Shown here piece after piece: positions 31,508 through 44,678 of a stretch of DNA of 64,000 nucleotides. The stretch spans positions 62,001 through 126,000 of the forward strand of contig JAQGBZ010000041.1 of the NCBI GenBank assembly GCA_034687125.1, in the 5' to 3' direction. The notes under the pieces are model-generated. The model was not told where the DNA came from and ran no database searches. It saw only the letters and a program-made list of their open reading frames with translations. Every line of letters begins with the position of its first letter. Within the stretch, counting starts at the first letter, position 1. Source of the DNA: Neelides folsomi. Its lineage: Eukaryota > Arthropoda > Collembola > Neelipleona > Neelidae. Made by a program: the position numbers and the translations under genes.

Positions 31508-31929
31508 AAACTTAATATTAAATATACATACTAGATAATACACATTGTGTAATAGTCGATACAAAAATGTGATTTTATTATATATTATACGTATCTTAAC
31601 TATTTATAAATATCAAAGTATGTAATTGATATTTTCATCTATAATATGTACCAACAGAAAAATGAGTAAATAATCAGATCAACCAAGAGATCGCCAAAAT
31701 AATTAAAAATTGAAATGTTATCTTGTATCCGCTTTATTTGAACAGTCAATTGAACAATTTAAATATTTACTTTCACATCAATCATTGGATTAAAGTTTCA
31801 AGTAATTCCATTTGGATGTATTCGACGAATAAAAATGTATATGAATGTATTGATGTAGGTACACAAATATTAGCACATTCTTGAATGAATTTGATTTCGA
31901 AATCAAATTTTATCTCAATCACATTCAAA
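31508..31929. other. Shared 3' intergenic stretch (tail-to-tail)
   Basis: It holds the 3'UTRs of PIGV (plus) and the OTU-domain gene (minus). A plus-strand AATAAA at 31828-31833 and a minus-strand AATAAA at 31733-31738 could serve the two genes; used so, the two transcripts would overlap by about 100 bp. No gene is seen. Confidence 0.5.
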
Positions 31930-34900
31930 CTAACAATCATGATCTATTGGAGTTATTTTTTGACTTTTTCTCGATTTAAGTCTAGTCGATTTAATGTGAC
32001 CTATTTCCCTTTGTCTAATTTGTCCCATCTTTTGGGGTGATTTATCAATTTCCCAATTTTTAGATTGTTTAAAGTCCTTGAAATTCGAATCCTCAGTGAC
32101 GTGCTTTTCAATTCTTCCTACCAAATGCGTCAAATTCGCCTTCGTTTGCCTTTCGATTTGGAATGACGTGAGCGAGTCTTGTAATGTTTGATAGGAGATG
32201 CTATCATTTTCACTTGTGTATTCTATTTTGCGCCCTTTCAATGTAATTACACCATCCTTCCTTATCTCATTACTTTTACTTCTTCCAGATGAAAAAAGCT
32301 CGAACATTTTCTTTGATATCAAATTCCGCAGTGACTTGATGGACTTTTGAATTCCTGGGAAGAAACCTGAATTTCTTTTTACATCTTTCTTACATGGGCT
32401 CTCTAATTTCTCCGTCGTTTCGGTTGAAGTTTGTTTGTGTATCGGAACTTGATTTAAAGTTACATGGCTGCTTTCTTTTTCACCTACTTTAAAAGTTTTT
32501 ACTCACTCACACTGAATCACAATACTATATTTACGTACGGGCCAATAAAATCTTTCTAAGAATTGGCTTTGTCAAAAGGAAAAGGGGTAAATAGTTTACC
32601 TGAATAGGGATCCCCTGATTCGATTTGAAATTCAATAGGCCCTTTCTTTATCATCTGTTTGAAATTTTTTCTCTGGGAATTTCTTTCAGTTCTTTCGCTT
32701 TCGATCTCGTTACTTTCCAAAGGAGAATTGCGCGCTTCTTTACAATTCTGAACTTTAAATCGGTTGTGTGGCTTCAGTTTTCTCTCTCGGCCATTTCTAC
32801 AATTCTCATTATCTCCATTGTTAATACTATTACGATTTGTTTCTTGTTCAAAATGATCCGAATCGCTTTCGCTTCTAAGACTCGAAAAATATGAATATGA
32901 ATAATAATTCAAATGCGATTCTGAACTCTCATTACTATTTTTCCTATTTGATCTTTCATGTCTTTGAAATTGGCGATTCCTTTCAGAAGATGATTCGCTC
33001 TCGCTCCGTTTCTTCTCAACTTTCTTTATCTTCGTAGGAGAGCATTTTCGGATCTTTGGCTTTGGGGCGCTTTCATCGCTATAAGTCGTTTGGTAATTTT
33101 CCTCATCGTCATCTCGGATTAGCTGGCTCTTTGACGTGACAAGATGGAACCATGAAGCAACTACCAAATTTGTCTTTGAGCTTATTCTATGACAGAGGAA
33201 GAAGTATCGGATTCTCTCCGTCTCCTTATCCCATCGATCAACATGGATAAACCGGGCTTCGTGCAATTGGCCTTCAATCAGCATGAACAAACTGAAGGAA
33301 AAGTTTTCAATGTCAGCGTACGTCAGAAGATCGAGCAAATTCCCCTGTGCGGCTATTGTGCAGTACTCAATGGCTTCAGCGGTAAAGCCATGGGAGTGAG
33401 GTTGGGAGATCAACTTCATACACGTGCTACTGAAATGGTTCTTTCTCAGTTCGTGTAATTTGCTCCATATTACATTCGGAGGTCCCATTCTTCCCTCTGA
33501 GATTTCCCCAATCACAGAGTACAAGTCGGTCTATTGGAAAAGATAAATAAATAATGAAATGAAAGGAATGTTCAATTTTTATTATCGACATTATCACCCG
33601 CGTGTCTCAACCTACGTAGCTCAAGGGATCAATCCAATACTTGTTTCCTCCGAATATTATTGAACCGTCGGGCTCGTAATTGAAAACATTCCAACTAAAT
33701 GGATGAATGGAATTTTTCTCACTCCTTTGCCTCTGGTACTCTGTCCTCAGTCCCATTTGACCTTTCTCGAACAACCTTCAATTTTAATTTATTATTAGGA
33801 CCATAAATACATTACAAATAACAAATATGGATTACTGACACAGTTTACTAAAAAAAAACGTCATAAAATACACAGGTCAGGTCAGGCCTCAAGATATTAA
33901 TAAAAATTTGAGAAATTCTCAGAATACAATTTTTTATTGGTTACTCAATGCTCACATTCTCGCATTCCTTGTGATTCGTCTTTTTTACGAATTGATGGAC
34001 AATGATAATTAAAAGATTAATTATAGAACTGTGAATCAAAGAATAGTATTTTTGCCATTTTCTACAGGTACTCTTTTCAGCAGTCTCTATCTCTTCCATT
34101 TTATAGTAAAGTAAATCATGAAGAAAAGATGGTATAGTTTTTCTTCAAAAAAGATGATTTTTAGAAATTTTTCCTTTGGAGTCTTTTAACACTTTTACGA
34201 TGTAGAATAAATGAAAAGTGAAAAAGACGAGAGAGAGCAAATGAGCCTTGTAGGGATGATTATAATAGAACATGAGATATGGGACAAGATATTGTCGTTT
34301 AATGAAGGCCCATAATGCACCTTTGTCTATGCAAATAACTTCGAGCATCTGCATTGTCCAAACAAACAGAGGCACAATTAAAACATGTGTATGTGTGGAG
34401 AGAGAAGAGCCTATTAAACCAATGTAATGTCCCATGTTCCATTCACCATCTTTTATCTCATTTTCTTACCATTGTTGTAGGCCAGTTTCTTTGCCTCTAA
34501 TTACAATCTTTGTTTCCCCAGGGTAAGTTCCATCCTCGAGCTCCTCCCTAAACCAGTTGAAATCAAACTGGGATCAATTAACACGCTCTTCACAAGACAA
34601 TCTGTTAACTTTTCATTAACGAGGTCCGGGGGGAGATAATGGTAATCGATTAATGGCTGGAGGGGGGCAAAGGAACCACAATGGTTAATGGACTGAAATT
34701 AAGAAAATTAAGAATGTACGGAGGGCCGGGGAGAGGACGAAGGAACTCCCAATGGCCACACTCGAAAGACCCCGTGAAGAGGAAGTGGAACTTTGGGACA
34801 CTTTCTCCCGATCTCTCTCCACAATTCTCAACCCTGTAAGTCTTCACGCCTTGATTGCTGGTGTACTCTTGGATGGTCGCAAAATCGAAGTTGTACAATT

Positions 34901-35539
34901 TGGAAGCTGTTAATCATAATTCATAACAAATATTTATTTTATTAGTTAAATTGATATTTATTGAATGTAATTGAAATTACGAACCTACAGCCAATTCAGT
35001 CAAACTGCCCAAAACTCCTGGTTCACGCATATAAAATTCGTAGGTGGATTTGGGATCTATTTTCCACCTGTCTGAGAGACATCTATTTCCGGTGATGTGT
35101 TGAACCTCGATGGCTTCTTCGTACTTGTATAAATAATTTAAATAAATAGTGTATTAAAATGGGTAAAATGGTTTGGATCCTTAGTTGGATTTTGAATCAT
35201 TATCAAAGTTATGAAATTTTGAGAAAGTGCATTATTTATTTTTGAGTCATTATGATTTTTATTTTTTGGGTCTAATTTATATAATGTTAAGTTGTTAAAC
35301 ATTTATTCCATCATGTCATGCACTACAAAATAATTATAGAAAAATTTTAAACCTTTTTCCACACATCATCGTCTTTTAGTAAATGATTTATAATGCTTTT
35401 CCGAATGATCAAATGCTCCTCTTCATCCAAACATTGAATTGATTGGGTGATTGCTTTGAAAAGACAATCACCGGAACCTCCGTTGGGAATGATGAGAAAA
35501 CTGTGGGCGTTTATCAACAGGTGTCTTTGAGCAAATTCA
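31930..35539 (-). CDS. OTU-domain (cysteine protease-like) protein, 5' end missing
   Basis: Six exons join in phase on the minus strand: 35539-35353, 35123-34985, 34906-34720, 33775-33616, 33530-32600, 32483-31930. They encode about 718 residues up to the stop; the first exon opens mid-codon after an acceptor, so at least one upstream exon is missing. Exon 1 shown here has PNGGSGDCLFKAI, the nucleophile Cys motif of OTU deubiquitinases. Exon 2 has YEFYMREPGVLGSLTELAVAS, matching the OTU helix region, and exon 3 has FECGHWEFL, matching the catalytic His. OTU enzymes cleave ubiquitin chains. Here the Asp of the usual DGxC is Ser (SGDC), so activity is uncertain. After the OTU domain comes an unrecognised region (exons 4 and start of 5), then a long Ser/Arg/Glu-rich, low-complexity tail. 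OTU plus a charged tail recalls OTUD4 / Drosophila Otu, but I see no sure Tudor domain. Confident of exons and domain, not of subfamily. Confidence 0.8.
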
Positions 35540-38500
35540 CTGAAATCGTTAATGAGAATATGAGAAAGGAAGATTCATTAGTTGCTGATTATAAGAACGT
35601 TAAAATTTTAAATCATTATTAAAAGATGAATCTCATTAATACTTGAGATCAAAGGGAATAACCCTGTTATTGTTTTTGTCGCTGATTTCACTTGAGCAAT
35701 TTGCGTACTTCTTATTAAATGTTATTGTCATATTAAAACATTAAAAGGCTATTTTTACTTTTCTAACAATCATAATCTCAATGAATACTTGAATACACAA
35801 TGTGTTATGTTACAATGTTTAAATAAATATAACCAGTATCTTATTATTTTATTAAGAATGGATGAAATCAATATTAAATATTTTAAAGAAAAAATAAGCA
35901 TATTTAATAAAGTTCCCAAGTTGAAAATCAATTGATATTAAATAATATTTTTATTATTTTAAGTATTTTATAAAAAAAGTTTATAGGATCCTTTGTACTG
36001 ATTAATTAAAGTATGGTATAATTGTAAAATTGGGGTCATTTGTGTATTCTCAAAAAAAATTATTGAGTTTATGATGTAAATTTTTGCTATTTACTTCTGC
36101 TTGTAATTAACTTTTTATTTATTTAAAAGTCAAATATCAATCATTGGAAAAATTCAGCGCTAACGAGAATTGCATTTGCAAACATCTTCGCTTACAATCA
36201 GGAAGATTAGTAAATGAACATGTGAAATCAATTGTAGATTCCACGTAATTTATGATAAGTCTTACGCATGATTTTAAAAGGAGATAATTGATGATCTTCC
36301 ACTGTGTATAAGGGAGATTCCACTAGTACTTTCTACATTGTAGAGAGATTTAGTTAAGAGGCTCTGAGGTGTTTAATTTTTAGACTTCTTCCCAACTCAT
36401 GACATGATGATTCATTTTATTCTTTCTCTCAAGTCATTTATAAGCTTCTCTTCACCTTAGGGCTTCATGCTTACCTTAATGTGTAATTTTATAACACTTC
36501 TCCCTCACGAATAACTGTTGCATTAAAACAGTAAAAGAAGATATGAGAAAATATAACTACCCACTTTTACATTTCCCACATGCAGATAATGAATTTGACA
36601 AAGTAATTCAAAGGTAAGTTGCAAGTATTTGTTATTTAAATTTTTCTGTTTTAACACATCACAATACCTGTGCCCGATGCTATAAATATATTTAAAAGAC
36701 AATGTTGTCCTCGTATATTAAATACGATATGGCTTTCAATCTTATATACAAACATTTACATGTCTTGAAATCCTGATGTCTATTATAATTTAGTATAATT
36801 ATAATTACTCTTGCTAGCATGCAATTATTGCATTCTTACAAATATGTACATATTAATTGCTGAATGCTTTCTGAATGGGAATACTCAAGGGTTAGGAATT
36901 AATGTTCTGTACGATGTCCTGATACTAATAATAAAGTATAAGAAGTTGTCCATTGTATTTCATTACGCGAACTAATTGTTAGAATGTGACAACAAAAAGT
37001 TTCACTCGTAAAACCTCAACATATGGCTCCATTGAAAAATTAATTTTTACTCTTTAATCACAACCTTTTTTGGAACATTATAATGAGGAGTTCTTTAAAT
37101 AATCATTTGTTAATGAAACTTGTAACCAATTAAGTTTTACTTATTTTCATTGTTGTTCTCAATTACAACTTTTACTTCGGAAGAACGAGATGCTATACCT
37201 TTATTATATTTACTTGAGCTATAATACTTTGGAAAATACTTATTATTATAATCGACACTGAAGTAACTTCAGCATTACCTATACATACTATACTTTATTA
37301 TGATTAGTAATCCAATATGACTCCAATTAAAATTAAAAATGATTCAAATATATGCCATATGAGCTTTTCTTAACGTTGTACCAAACACCATCGCGTCATA
37401 ATCTAAAATACATGTATGTATGCATCAGTAGAGATCTAGAGATCCAAAAAATTATTAAATATTACTTTGGGTCTAATTTTAAAGTAAGCTATAATTTACT
37501 AAACTTTCGTTATTTTTTAATTCACTTTCACTATTTTAAAATTTAATTCCCATTACGAATATGGGCTAATTAAGTTGAAGAATTCTCAGTGCAGGTTGGG
37601 TTAATAACGATTTTGGTCTGTGATTATTCGCATTTTGGTGAATTTATTAAATATGTAAATAATACCTATCACATCATTTTATTACACCTAAGATTATCTT
37701 TTTATATTGAGCTACTTATGATTTATGAAATAAAATAAGGATCATTTATGGGTAATGGTTCTTAAATGAATCTTGATTTGACATAGAACTCTTTTAAATC
37801 AGGTTAAAGTGTTGATCGTGATTAAATTCTGACATTGATTTCCATCCTCTTCTCCTTTCCCACACACTTGTAGCTCTTCAAATCATTTAATACACAGTTC
37901 TATTATTTGTAAGATTTAATGTAAATTGCTCCTCTTATTATTCTCCTCATAATATAATATCTGTAGTTTAGGGTTTATTGTATATAGTTAAACCTACATC
38001 GTTTATGATTTCCGAAATCTCAGTGAAAGTCCCTTTGAGTCCGTTATACTTATTAGATGCTGCTGCGTGTGATGTTAAAAAAAACCCTCACGATATCCAT
38101 GTGCATATAATTGACAAGATAATGAGTAATTGTTCCGTCGCAAAACCACCACCCAGCGTCTTTCCTTCCCAACTCACATACCAGTAATGAACTTGAAAAA
38201 TGGGAGACAAAGAAGGTGCATGCAGAAGAGAGATGAAAGGAATTATCCAGAATTTAATAGCCTTTGATATGAGACATCAAAGGCCGTGCAATGGCCCTAT
38301 TTATTCCTTACAAATAGCTCCTGAGTATGGCAATAAGTACTAAAATTCATATAATAATCCCAATGTCCATAAATTGACACTCGTCCCAGTGACTCTCACT
38401 CTGCTCTGAGAAATATGAAAATGGAAGAGACGTGAAGAACCGACAGGTTAATCCACGTCCTCATTCTACTCACATAATTCTATAATAAATACATAGGTAT

Positions 38501-40540
38501 ATCATATATAACGTTTGTATTTTGCGCCTAGGTATGTACTTTATATCCTTCATATACAAATATGTAAAAGGGACCTCGTGAATAATCCCACAATTGGAAA
38601 AGGACAATGAGACATTGACAGGAGTTATTAGATGGATCTTTATAGGATTTTCAACTCACTTGACTTGATCTATGAGTCAATTGAAGTTCAGAGAAATTAG
38701 ATATTTCCTATTCATCATTTAGTAGTTCTCAATCCAGGAGAAAAGACCTTAATCATTAATATCATTATTAGAACCACTGTGTTATTTTGATAAACCGTCT
38801 ATGGGTCATCATTATCATGCAGATGGACCTACTCAGGTTCCCATTAAATTAATGGTCATTAGTTGAAAGTTGAAATTAGAAGCTTATAATTTATTTTAAT
38901 AATAAGTGGGTAGGTACTTTGAAACTTCAATCAACTGTGATATACCAAATATCAATGTGAAGTTTAAAATCTGCGTATAAGTAATATGTAAATCTTACAA
39001 GTTTAAATAAGGAAAAACGATCATAATTAGGTGAGGATTTTTTAATGATTCCTGAATCACGAACCGTAAATTATTATTTGAATATACTTATTTGTAGTTG
39101 TAAACCACTACTTTTTATTTCTAATTTACATTTATATTTTAAAATTTTGAATTAATGAAGAGGATAAACGAAGCAACTCATAGTAAATAATCCAAGTCGT
39201 TAAATGAAGAATGTAAAATTTGATTTTGCTACTAGTTTTTAAATCGAAAGTAAGTCATATTCTAATTGTAATAAGAGTAATAACAGAGAGAAACGAACTT
39301 TTATGGACAATTATAACGGAGAAGTTAATTTCAGGAACACTTTCAAATGGTTCAATAATTGGAATCTTCGCATGCCACAAACCTTTCCAAATTCAACCAG
39401 AGAGTGAGAAAATGAGTGAACAATCCTCACCCCGAGAGTCGAAGATGCGTTGTGTTCCTTTTCGCCAGGTTCGTCTCCATCTACTTAATTTAGAGTATCA
39501 ATCATATTGTCAGCTGTAATTGCAATTACAATCAGCTTCAATGGGGAAATTCCGAGGAGAGGACGTTGGGCGAGACAATGCTGATAATATGTAGGTGATT
39601 GGTATACGATCCCCTATAGAGTATAATATTTACTTAAATATGTTGTCTTATACTTTTACGCACCTTCCTAATCCCTTTCTCATGAGAGGACTTTTATTTA
39701 TTGTGATTCCTCCACGTCCTATTATTAATGGTTATTAAAAGAATCATATCCTAATCAGTGAAAGGTGAGATTCACTCGTACTACATTTCTACCCCGATTC
39801 GCCCAACCAAATTACAACCCTTTTTTAGATTTAATCAAACTATTCACATCTCATTACTCTTCCTCATGTGTCTACTAAGGACATGGGATAGGTGGACCTT
39901 TTGCTTACGGGTTTCTAAACCTATTGACACAAAAATAAGCCGAGAGTGAGCTGAGCTCTGAATTGTCGAATTGTCATTAAAAATTTATTCACCACTCAAT
40001 TACCAATTCGAATTGATTGATAACCGCCATTAATTAGTAGAAACTTTACTGCTTTTTTAGACTTAAAAGCTTCACGGTTGTTAACGTCTGAATTTAAATT
40101 GAAATCCAAGCTTTAATACTCATAGACTCACTGGGAAGAGAAACACCGAGGCGCTGTGTAAAGCTAACGAGCCAAATGCTCAAATTGCTTTTTGAGTAAG
40201 CTGAACTAAACTATTTCATTACATAAGAAAAAAATGAGATGGTCAATAATTTTCAAGTGAAAGGGGTTTTATTAACTGGAGGAATATTTAAAAACGAAAT
40301 ATTGTTTGATCCTTGTTTAAATATGACCCGTTCAGTGAACTGTATCTTAAATGATTTTAATGTTAATCAACACGGAAGTTTTACAAATCTGTATGCATTA
40401 TTGCTGCCCAAGACCTTAAGCTATTTAATATGCTAAATGCTATTTTATTTGTATTGATATAATTACAGTTTGGCTATAATAAGATGTACCTTCATAATTC
40501 TTTAGATGCGGGAAAGCAAAAAAGAAGATGAAGACAAACA

Positions 40541-40548
40541 ATGATTAG
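40541..40548. repeat. Target-site duplication, left copy
   Basis: ATGATTAG immediately outside the left terminal repeat of the 277-bp element. Confidence 0.8.
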
Positions 40549-40825
40549 TAGAGAGCGGACTTCTATGCAATAGCATGTTTTTTATTTATGAAGGATATCC
40601 ACTCAAACTTTGGAAGTGAACTGATCCATAAAAATATATATAAATCTGTTGTTTATTTTAGTATAAAATTTAGAATCTGTATAGAAAATTTATAGTAAAG
40701 GGTATACAATTTTGCATGTTTTGCATAGGCATATGCACATGCAATATCGACATATTTCGCCGTTTTTCCCCTGCATATTGCATGCATATAATCGCATTTG
40801 ATAGGGTATATAAGTCCGCTCTCTA
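40549..40825. mobile_element. Short non-autonomous DNA transposon (hAT-like MITE)
   Basis: The ends are perfect 14-bp inverted repeats, TAGAGAGCGGACTT on the left and its reverse complement on the right; similarity continues weakly for a few more bases. The element is flanked by an identical 8-bp direct repeat, ATGATTAG, at 40541-40548 and 40826-40833. An 8-bp target duplication is the hallmark of hAT transposition. At 277 bp it codes for nothing and would need a transposase from elsewhere. The interior is rich in TGCATATGCA-like palindromic bits. An alternative reading (TA duplication with GAGAGCGGACTT ends, Tc1/mariner type) is less good because it leaves the 8-bp repeat unexplained. Confidence 0.8.
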
Positions 40826-40833
40826 ATGATTAG
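40826..40833. repeat. Target-site duplication, right copy
   Basis: ATGATTAG immediately outside the right terminal repeat of the 277-bp element, identical to the left copy. Confidence 0.8.
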
Positions 40834-43800
40834 AGAAGAGTAATATTTAAATAAATTCATTGTTTTTCAACAAGTCTGTCCATCAATTGAGATAAGACAT
40901 TCATTGAATTTTCTGTCCGATGAATTAAAAGAATCTCTTTTAATTTTCATTATTATTAGTCGATCAAACTGACATTAATCTAACTATTGAATTCTCCTTG
41001 CAGGAGGCATCCAAATACAAACTCATTGACACTTCTCCTTTTTCTTCTAATCATCTTTCCTCAATTACGCCCACATCAATGTACCATACATAAATATAAT
41101 AAGCTGCTTAATATTCCTAATCTCAGATTTTTCTCATTGATATTTCGAATACTTTCACATGTACCTGAACCATGAAAGCTATCGTGCTGGTATTATGTGC
41201 AATGTACGGGTACATAATAAAGAAAACAAAAGAAAAATTAGCTTACTAATGAAATAAAGTTCCTTTGTTCAACCATTATTTAAATTTTTCTGTCATTTAT
41301 AAAATGTCCTTATTATTTATTAGCTATGATATACCTGAAATTGAAACATTTCAAAATATAAATCAACTTAATATTTATTGTTTAAAGATGATTAATTTAT
41401 TAAATGTTGTAAGGTACACAAATTAGCTTGTGGGAAGGCAAAGTTCATTTTCAATTAAGAACTCTTAAAATGTGCATTTTATTCATTATAATAGTAATTA
41501 GAACATTACAGACGTTCTCTAATGTCTCAAAGTCTGGTCTATCTGACATAAATTAATGTATTCTGATTAGTTTAGTAATGGCCTATGTAGGGCCACTCTA
41601 TATATTTTTATACATGAAATGTATATACAAGATTGTGCATGCATAATTAAGGTATAAATGATAAAATTACGCTCTTCATCAGAATTTCTCAAAGTATTTT
41701 GTAACTTTATTTAATTATCTTAATTTGGTCAACTGGTTTGAAATACGGATTCCATCATCAGATCAATTTTAAACTTATGTAATTGCTGCAAACAGCAATT
41801 CTTTCTTTCTCATGTTTTGATTAGTTAAGCATTAAAAGAAGAAACTCACCATTGCATAGGTTTAGTCCATCGTTTTCCGTAATAGAATAATTGAGCAAAT
41901 GCAAGAGAGCTCTTGTCGTAAATCTAAATGAAGAATTAAAGAAGGAACTGTTAAAGCAAAACAAAAGTGAGTCGCTGGCTTCTTTACATCTTTATTTATT
42001 GAGGTTTGTATTTTCTTATGGCACCTAAGCATTAAGCACGTTTTACTATTCTCTTTGAGTTGCCTTACTGTCTTAGAGTAATGCACATCACATAAGTATA
42101 ATAATTGTAATATTTAGGAAGGTTTGTGTGCATATGCCTCTATAGTTTTCTCCGCCCTATTCTGAGAAATTTGTGTAGAAGATATTAATCAGCAAAAATT
42201 GCACTTGTTCACCCTCTACCCAGATCATTATACAAATTTAGATTTTTTTCAACTGTCACTTTTATTTAAAAGATTTGTCATTTATAATGATGAGTGCGGC
42301 TTGAGACATGAACACTCGTTTTACTGAAGCTATTATTATTTTACCTACAATGCAAATCTGTTCCGTGTATAATTTACTAAAGTGAATTGGCTAAAATTAC
42401 TTATTCTATTTTTATCAAATGGTTGATTATATTCAAATATTATATTCCCACTCAAAAACTAAAAGTAAATTACTGATAATTTTTATATTAAATCTTTTGA
42501 TTTTTTAATTATACGCCCTTTTATTATCTAATATTTTAAGGATTATTATTATGAGTGTTCTATTTTTTTAAATGCATATCCGCGTTGTGTGATTATTAAA
42601 TCACTTCCTATTCTACTAATGATGCAAATGTTATATCAGTAATTATAAAAATCTAACATAATCTTTAAGCACAAAGAGCGGATCATCTTTCTAATTTTCT
42701 TTTGCCAACATCATCCAACATCATCCATGGTAGATCTAAACTAATTTATTTTGATTGTGCTGATGGTGAATTCCGAAAGTGAGTGTGGAGAATGAAGGAG
42801 CTTAAGGAGCTGAAACGTCCTTTCTACTCAAGTGAGAATTCTACCTCATAATTAAAGTCGCGAAAACAAATAAAGTTGTCATTAATCACCAGATACACGG
42901 GATGAGTCGCCTCGCTTCCTCAAAAGAACTCATAATTTCTCCCTATTCAATTATTACAAGTGTTACTTCACATTTGGTCCCATCTGACTATGATTGAGAG
43001 TCAATTGACATCTCCTCACATTATGGCTCAATAATCTCTCGCACTAAAAAAACTTATGTGGATTCATAAATTCATACAATGAGCATAAAAGGGAAAATCT
43101 CTCTTTCAAAAGTCAGAGAGGAAGATGAGACTTGACGGAAAATCGATACTTTTTAGGTACAATTCCATTATTGCAGCGTAAAGAATGGGAAGGACCGGAA
43201 TTGAATTCCAAAGGGAGGAAAACAATGGAGCAAATATGAAGATATATCTTTCAGGTAGGTATATTAAGATGTAAGTATGTATATTAAGATTTAAATAATA
43301 TATATGAAAGGAGGAGATATGAAAATGCAAAAGAAAGTGAAAACAAATTGTTCTCAATCTCCATCTTATTACCCTTCAATTCTATCTCGATGAGCGTCGA
43401 CAATGGTCATAATTGAACGTGGGCATAAATTTATGAGAATCGTGTTTGGTTCTCCGAAGAGCCCAATCACCCCCAACATCTTCTTCATGATCTCCCGAAA
43501 TAGAATGGAGGAGTTGTAAAAGTTTATCTTATTATTTATGTTAATTATCTCTTCGAAGCCTCTTCACGGTCCATGCACATTTTAGTTCCCATAAAAGAAC
43601 CGATAACTAAAGAGGAGCTGTGTGTAAATCTGCCCTCACTCAAATATGAACAAGATCTCCACTTCCATTGTTTACTCCTTGTTGTGGCCAATTGAGTTTG
43701 AAGAGAGCGTCCTTAATGGGACTAGAAATTAACAGAGTAGCTCAAATAAATAAATGAACGAAAAGAAGGCGGATTCCCTAACTACTTCCCCATGGATTTG

Positions 43801-44484
43801 ATTTACTTATAAGGATCCGTATAATGCACTCCATGAGAGATGTACAAACTCGCAAATATTTATACAAACTCGGTGCATTTTTTATTTTATCAGTAACTTA
43901 CAGCACGTACCTATTGGTACTTGCTGGACTTAAGGACATGATACAAATATTCGTCAAGTAATAAAAATGCGTATGGAAATTAAAGAAAGTGTACAGATGA
44001 GTATGATTACACGCACTTTAATGAAACATCTCCACTTTAGTCATATATATATATATTGGAAACTTCAATTAAGAAGTACATACATAATATTGTGCTTGTG
44101 TTCGACGATTTTGAACTTCTAAATAAATTAAAAAATCATTAATTTCAAAAAATAATAATAATAACATTTGACCATTTGATTATGTTAATATTCAATAAAG
44201 TTTTACCAAAAACGTATAAAGTTCATCTCATTAAATTGTTTTCAGTGCAAGTAAACGATAAATTTGCATATACAGGTAAATACGTATACTTATCTGTAGT
44301 TATTTGTTAGTAAGAAAGTATGAAGAAGCGAAGGAATGGGAAATCTGTTAGGGAGCGTTTGCCTCCCTCCAATTTGGATCCACGCGAGACAGCGGCACCT
44401 CATATTAGGGGAACGCTCAGAGTGTGTCATCTTCCATTCCCCATTCACTTTGACTTGGCCTAAAATTGTGCAAATGTCTTCCTC

Positions 44485-44492
44485 TATATAAA
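44485..44492 (+). promoter_or_regulatory. TATA box of the ZP-domain gene
   Basis: TATATAAA about 190 bp before the ATG at 44679, within a less AT-rich stretch. Transcription would start near 44515, where ATCATTAGACG gives a possible initiator. A TATA promoter fits a tissue- or stage-specific cuticle gene. Position and sequence are seen; use is inferred. Confidence 0.6.
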
Positions 44493-44678
44493 TACCTTCA
44501 GAAGATGGATCAAATCATTAGACGACCGGACTTCTTCCTTTAACTGTCTTTCATATAGCTTCTTCTCATTCACTGTCTTTCCCATATTGCTTCAAATAAA
44601 GTGTTTGGCGGAAATAAAGCTCCGAAGACCATTTCGGACAACTATTTGGTCTTAGGATAATCTAACACAAATATTAAA

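Larger units (their letters stand above)
35540..44484. other. Gene-poor stretch (about 9 kb)
   Basis: No gene with supporting motifs was found. It must hold the missing 5' exon(s) and promoter of the minus-strand OTU gene, probably near its left end, but no exon with ATG and matching phase could be fixed by eye. Open frames up to 99 codons (for example 39220-39519) have no motif and several start without ATG. It contains the 277-bp inverted-repeat element at 40549-40825. Confidence 0.6.

Noticed and set aside
33189-33458. 89-codon plus-strand frame at 33.2-33.5 kb
   Set aside because: It is the reverse strand of an OTU-gene exon whose own frame is longer and fits neighbouring exons.
34145-34435. 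96-codon minus-strand frame inside the OTU gene intron
   Set aside because: It lies between two exons that join in phase without it, lacks supporting splice signals, and reads as a hydrophobic AT-rich chance frame.
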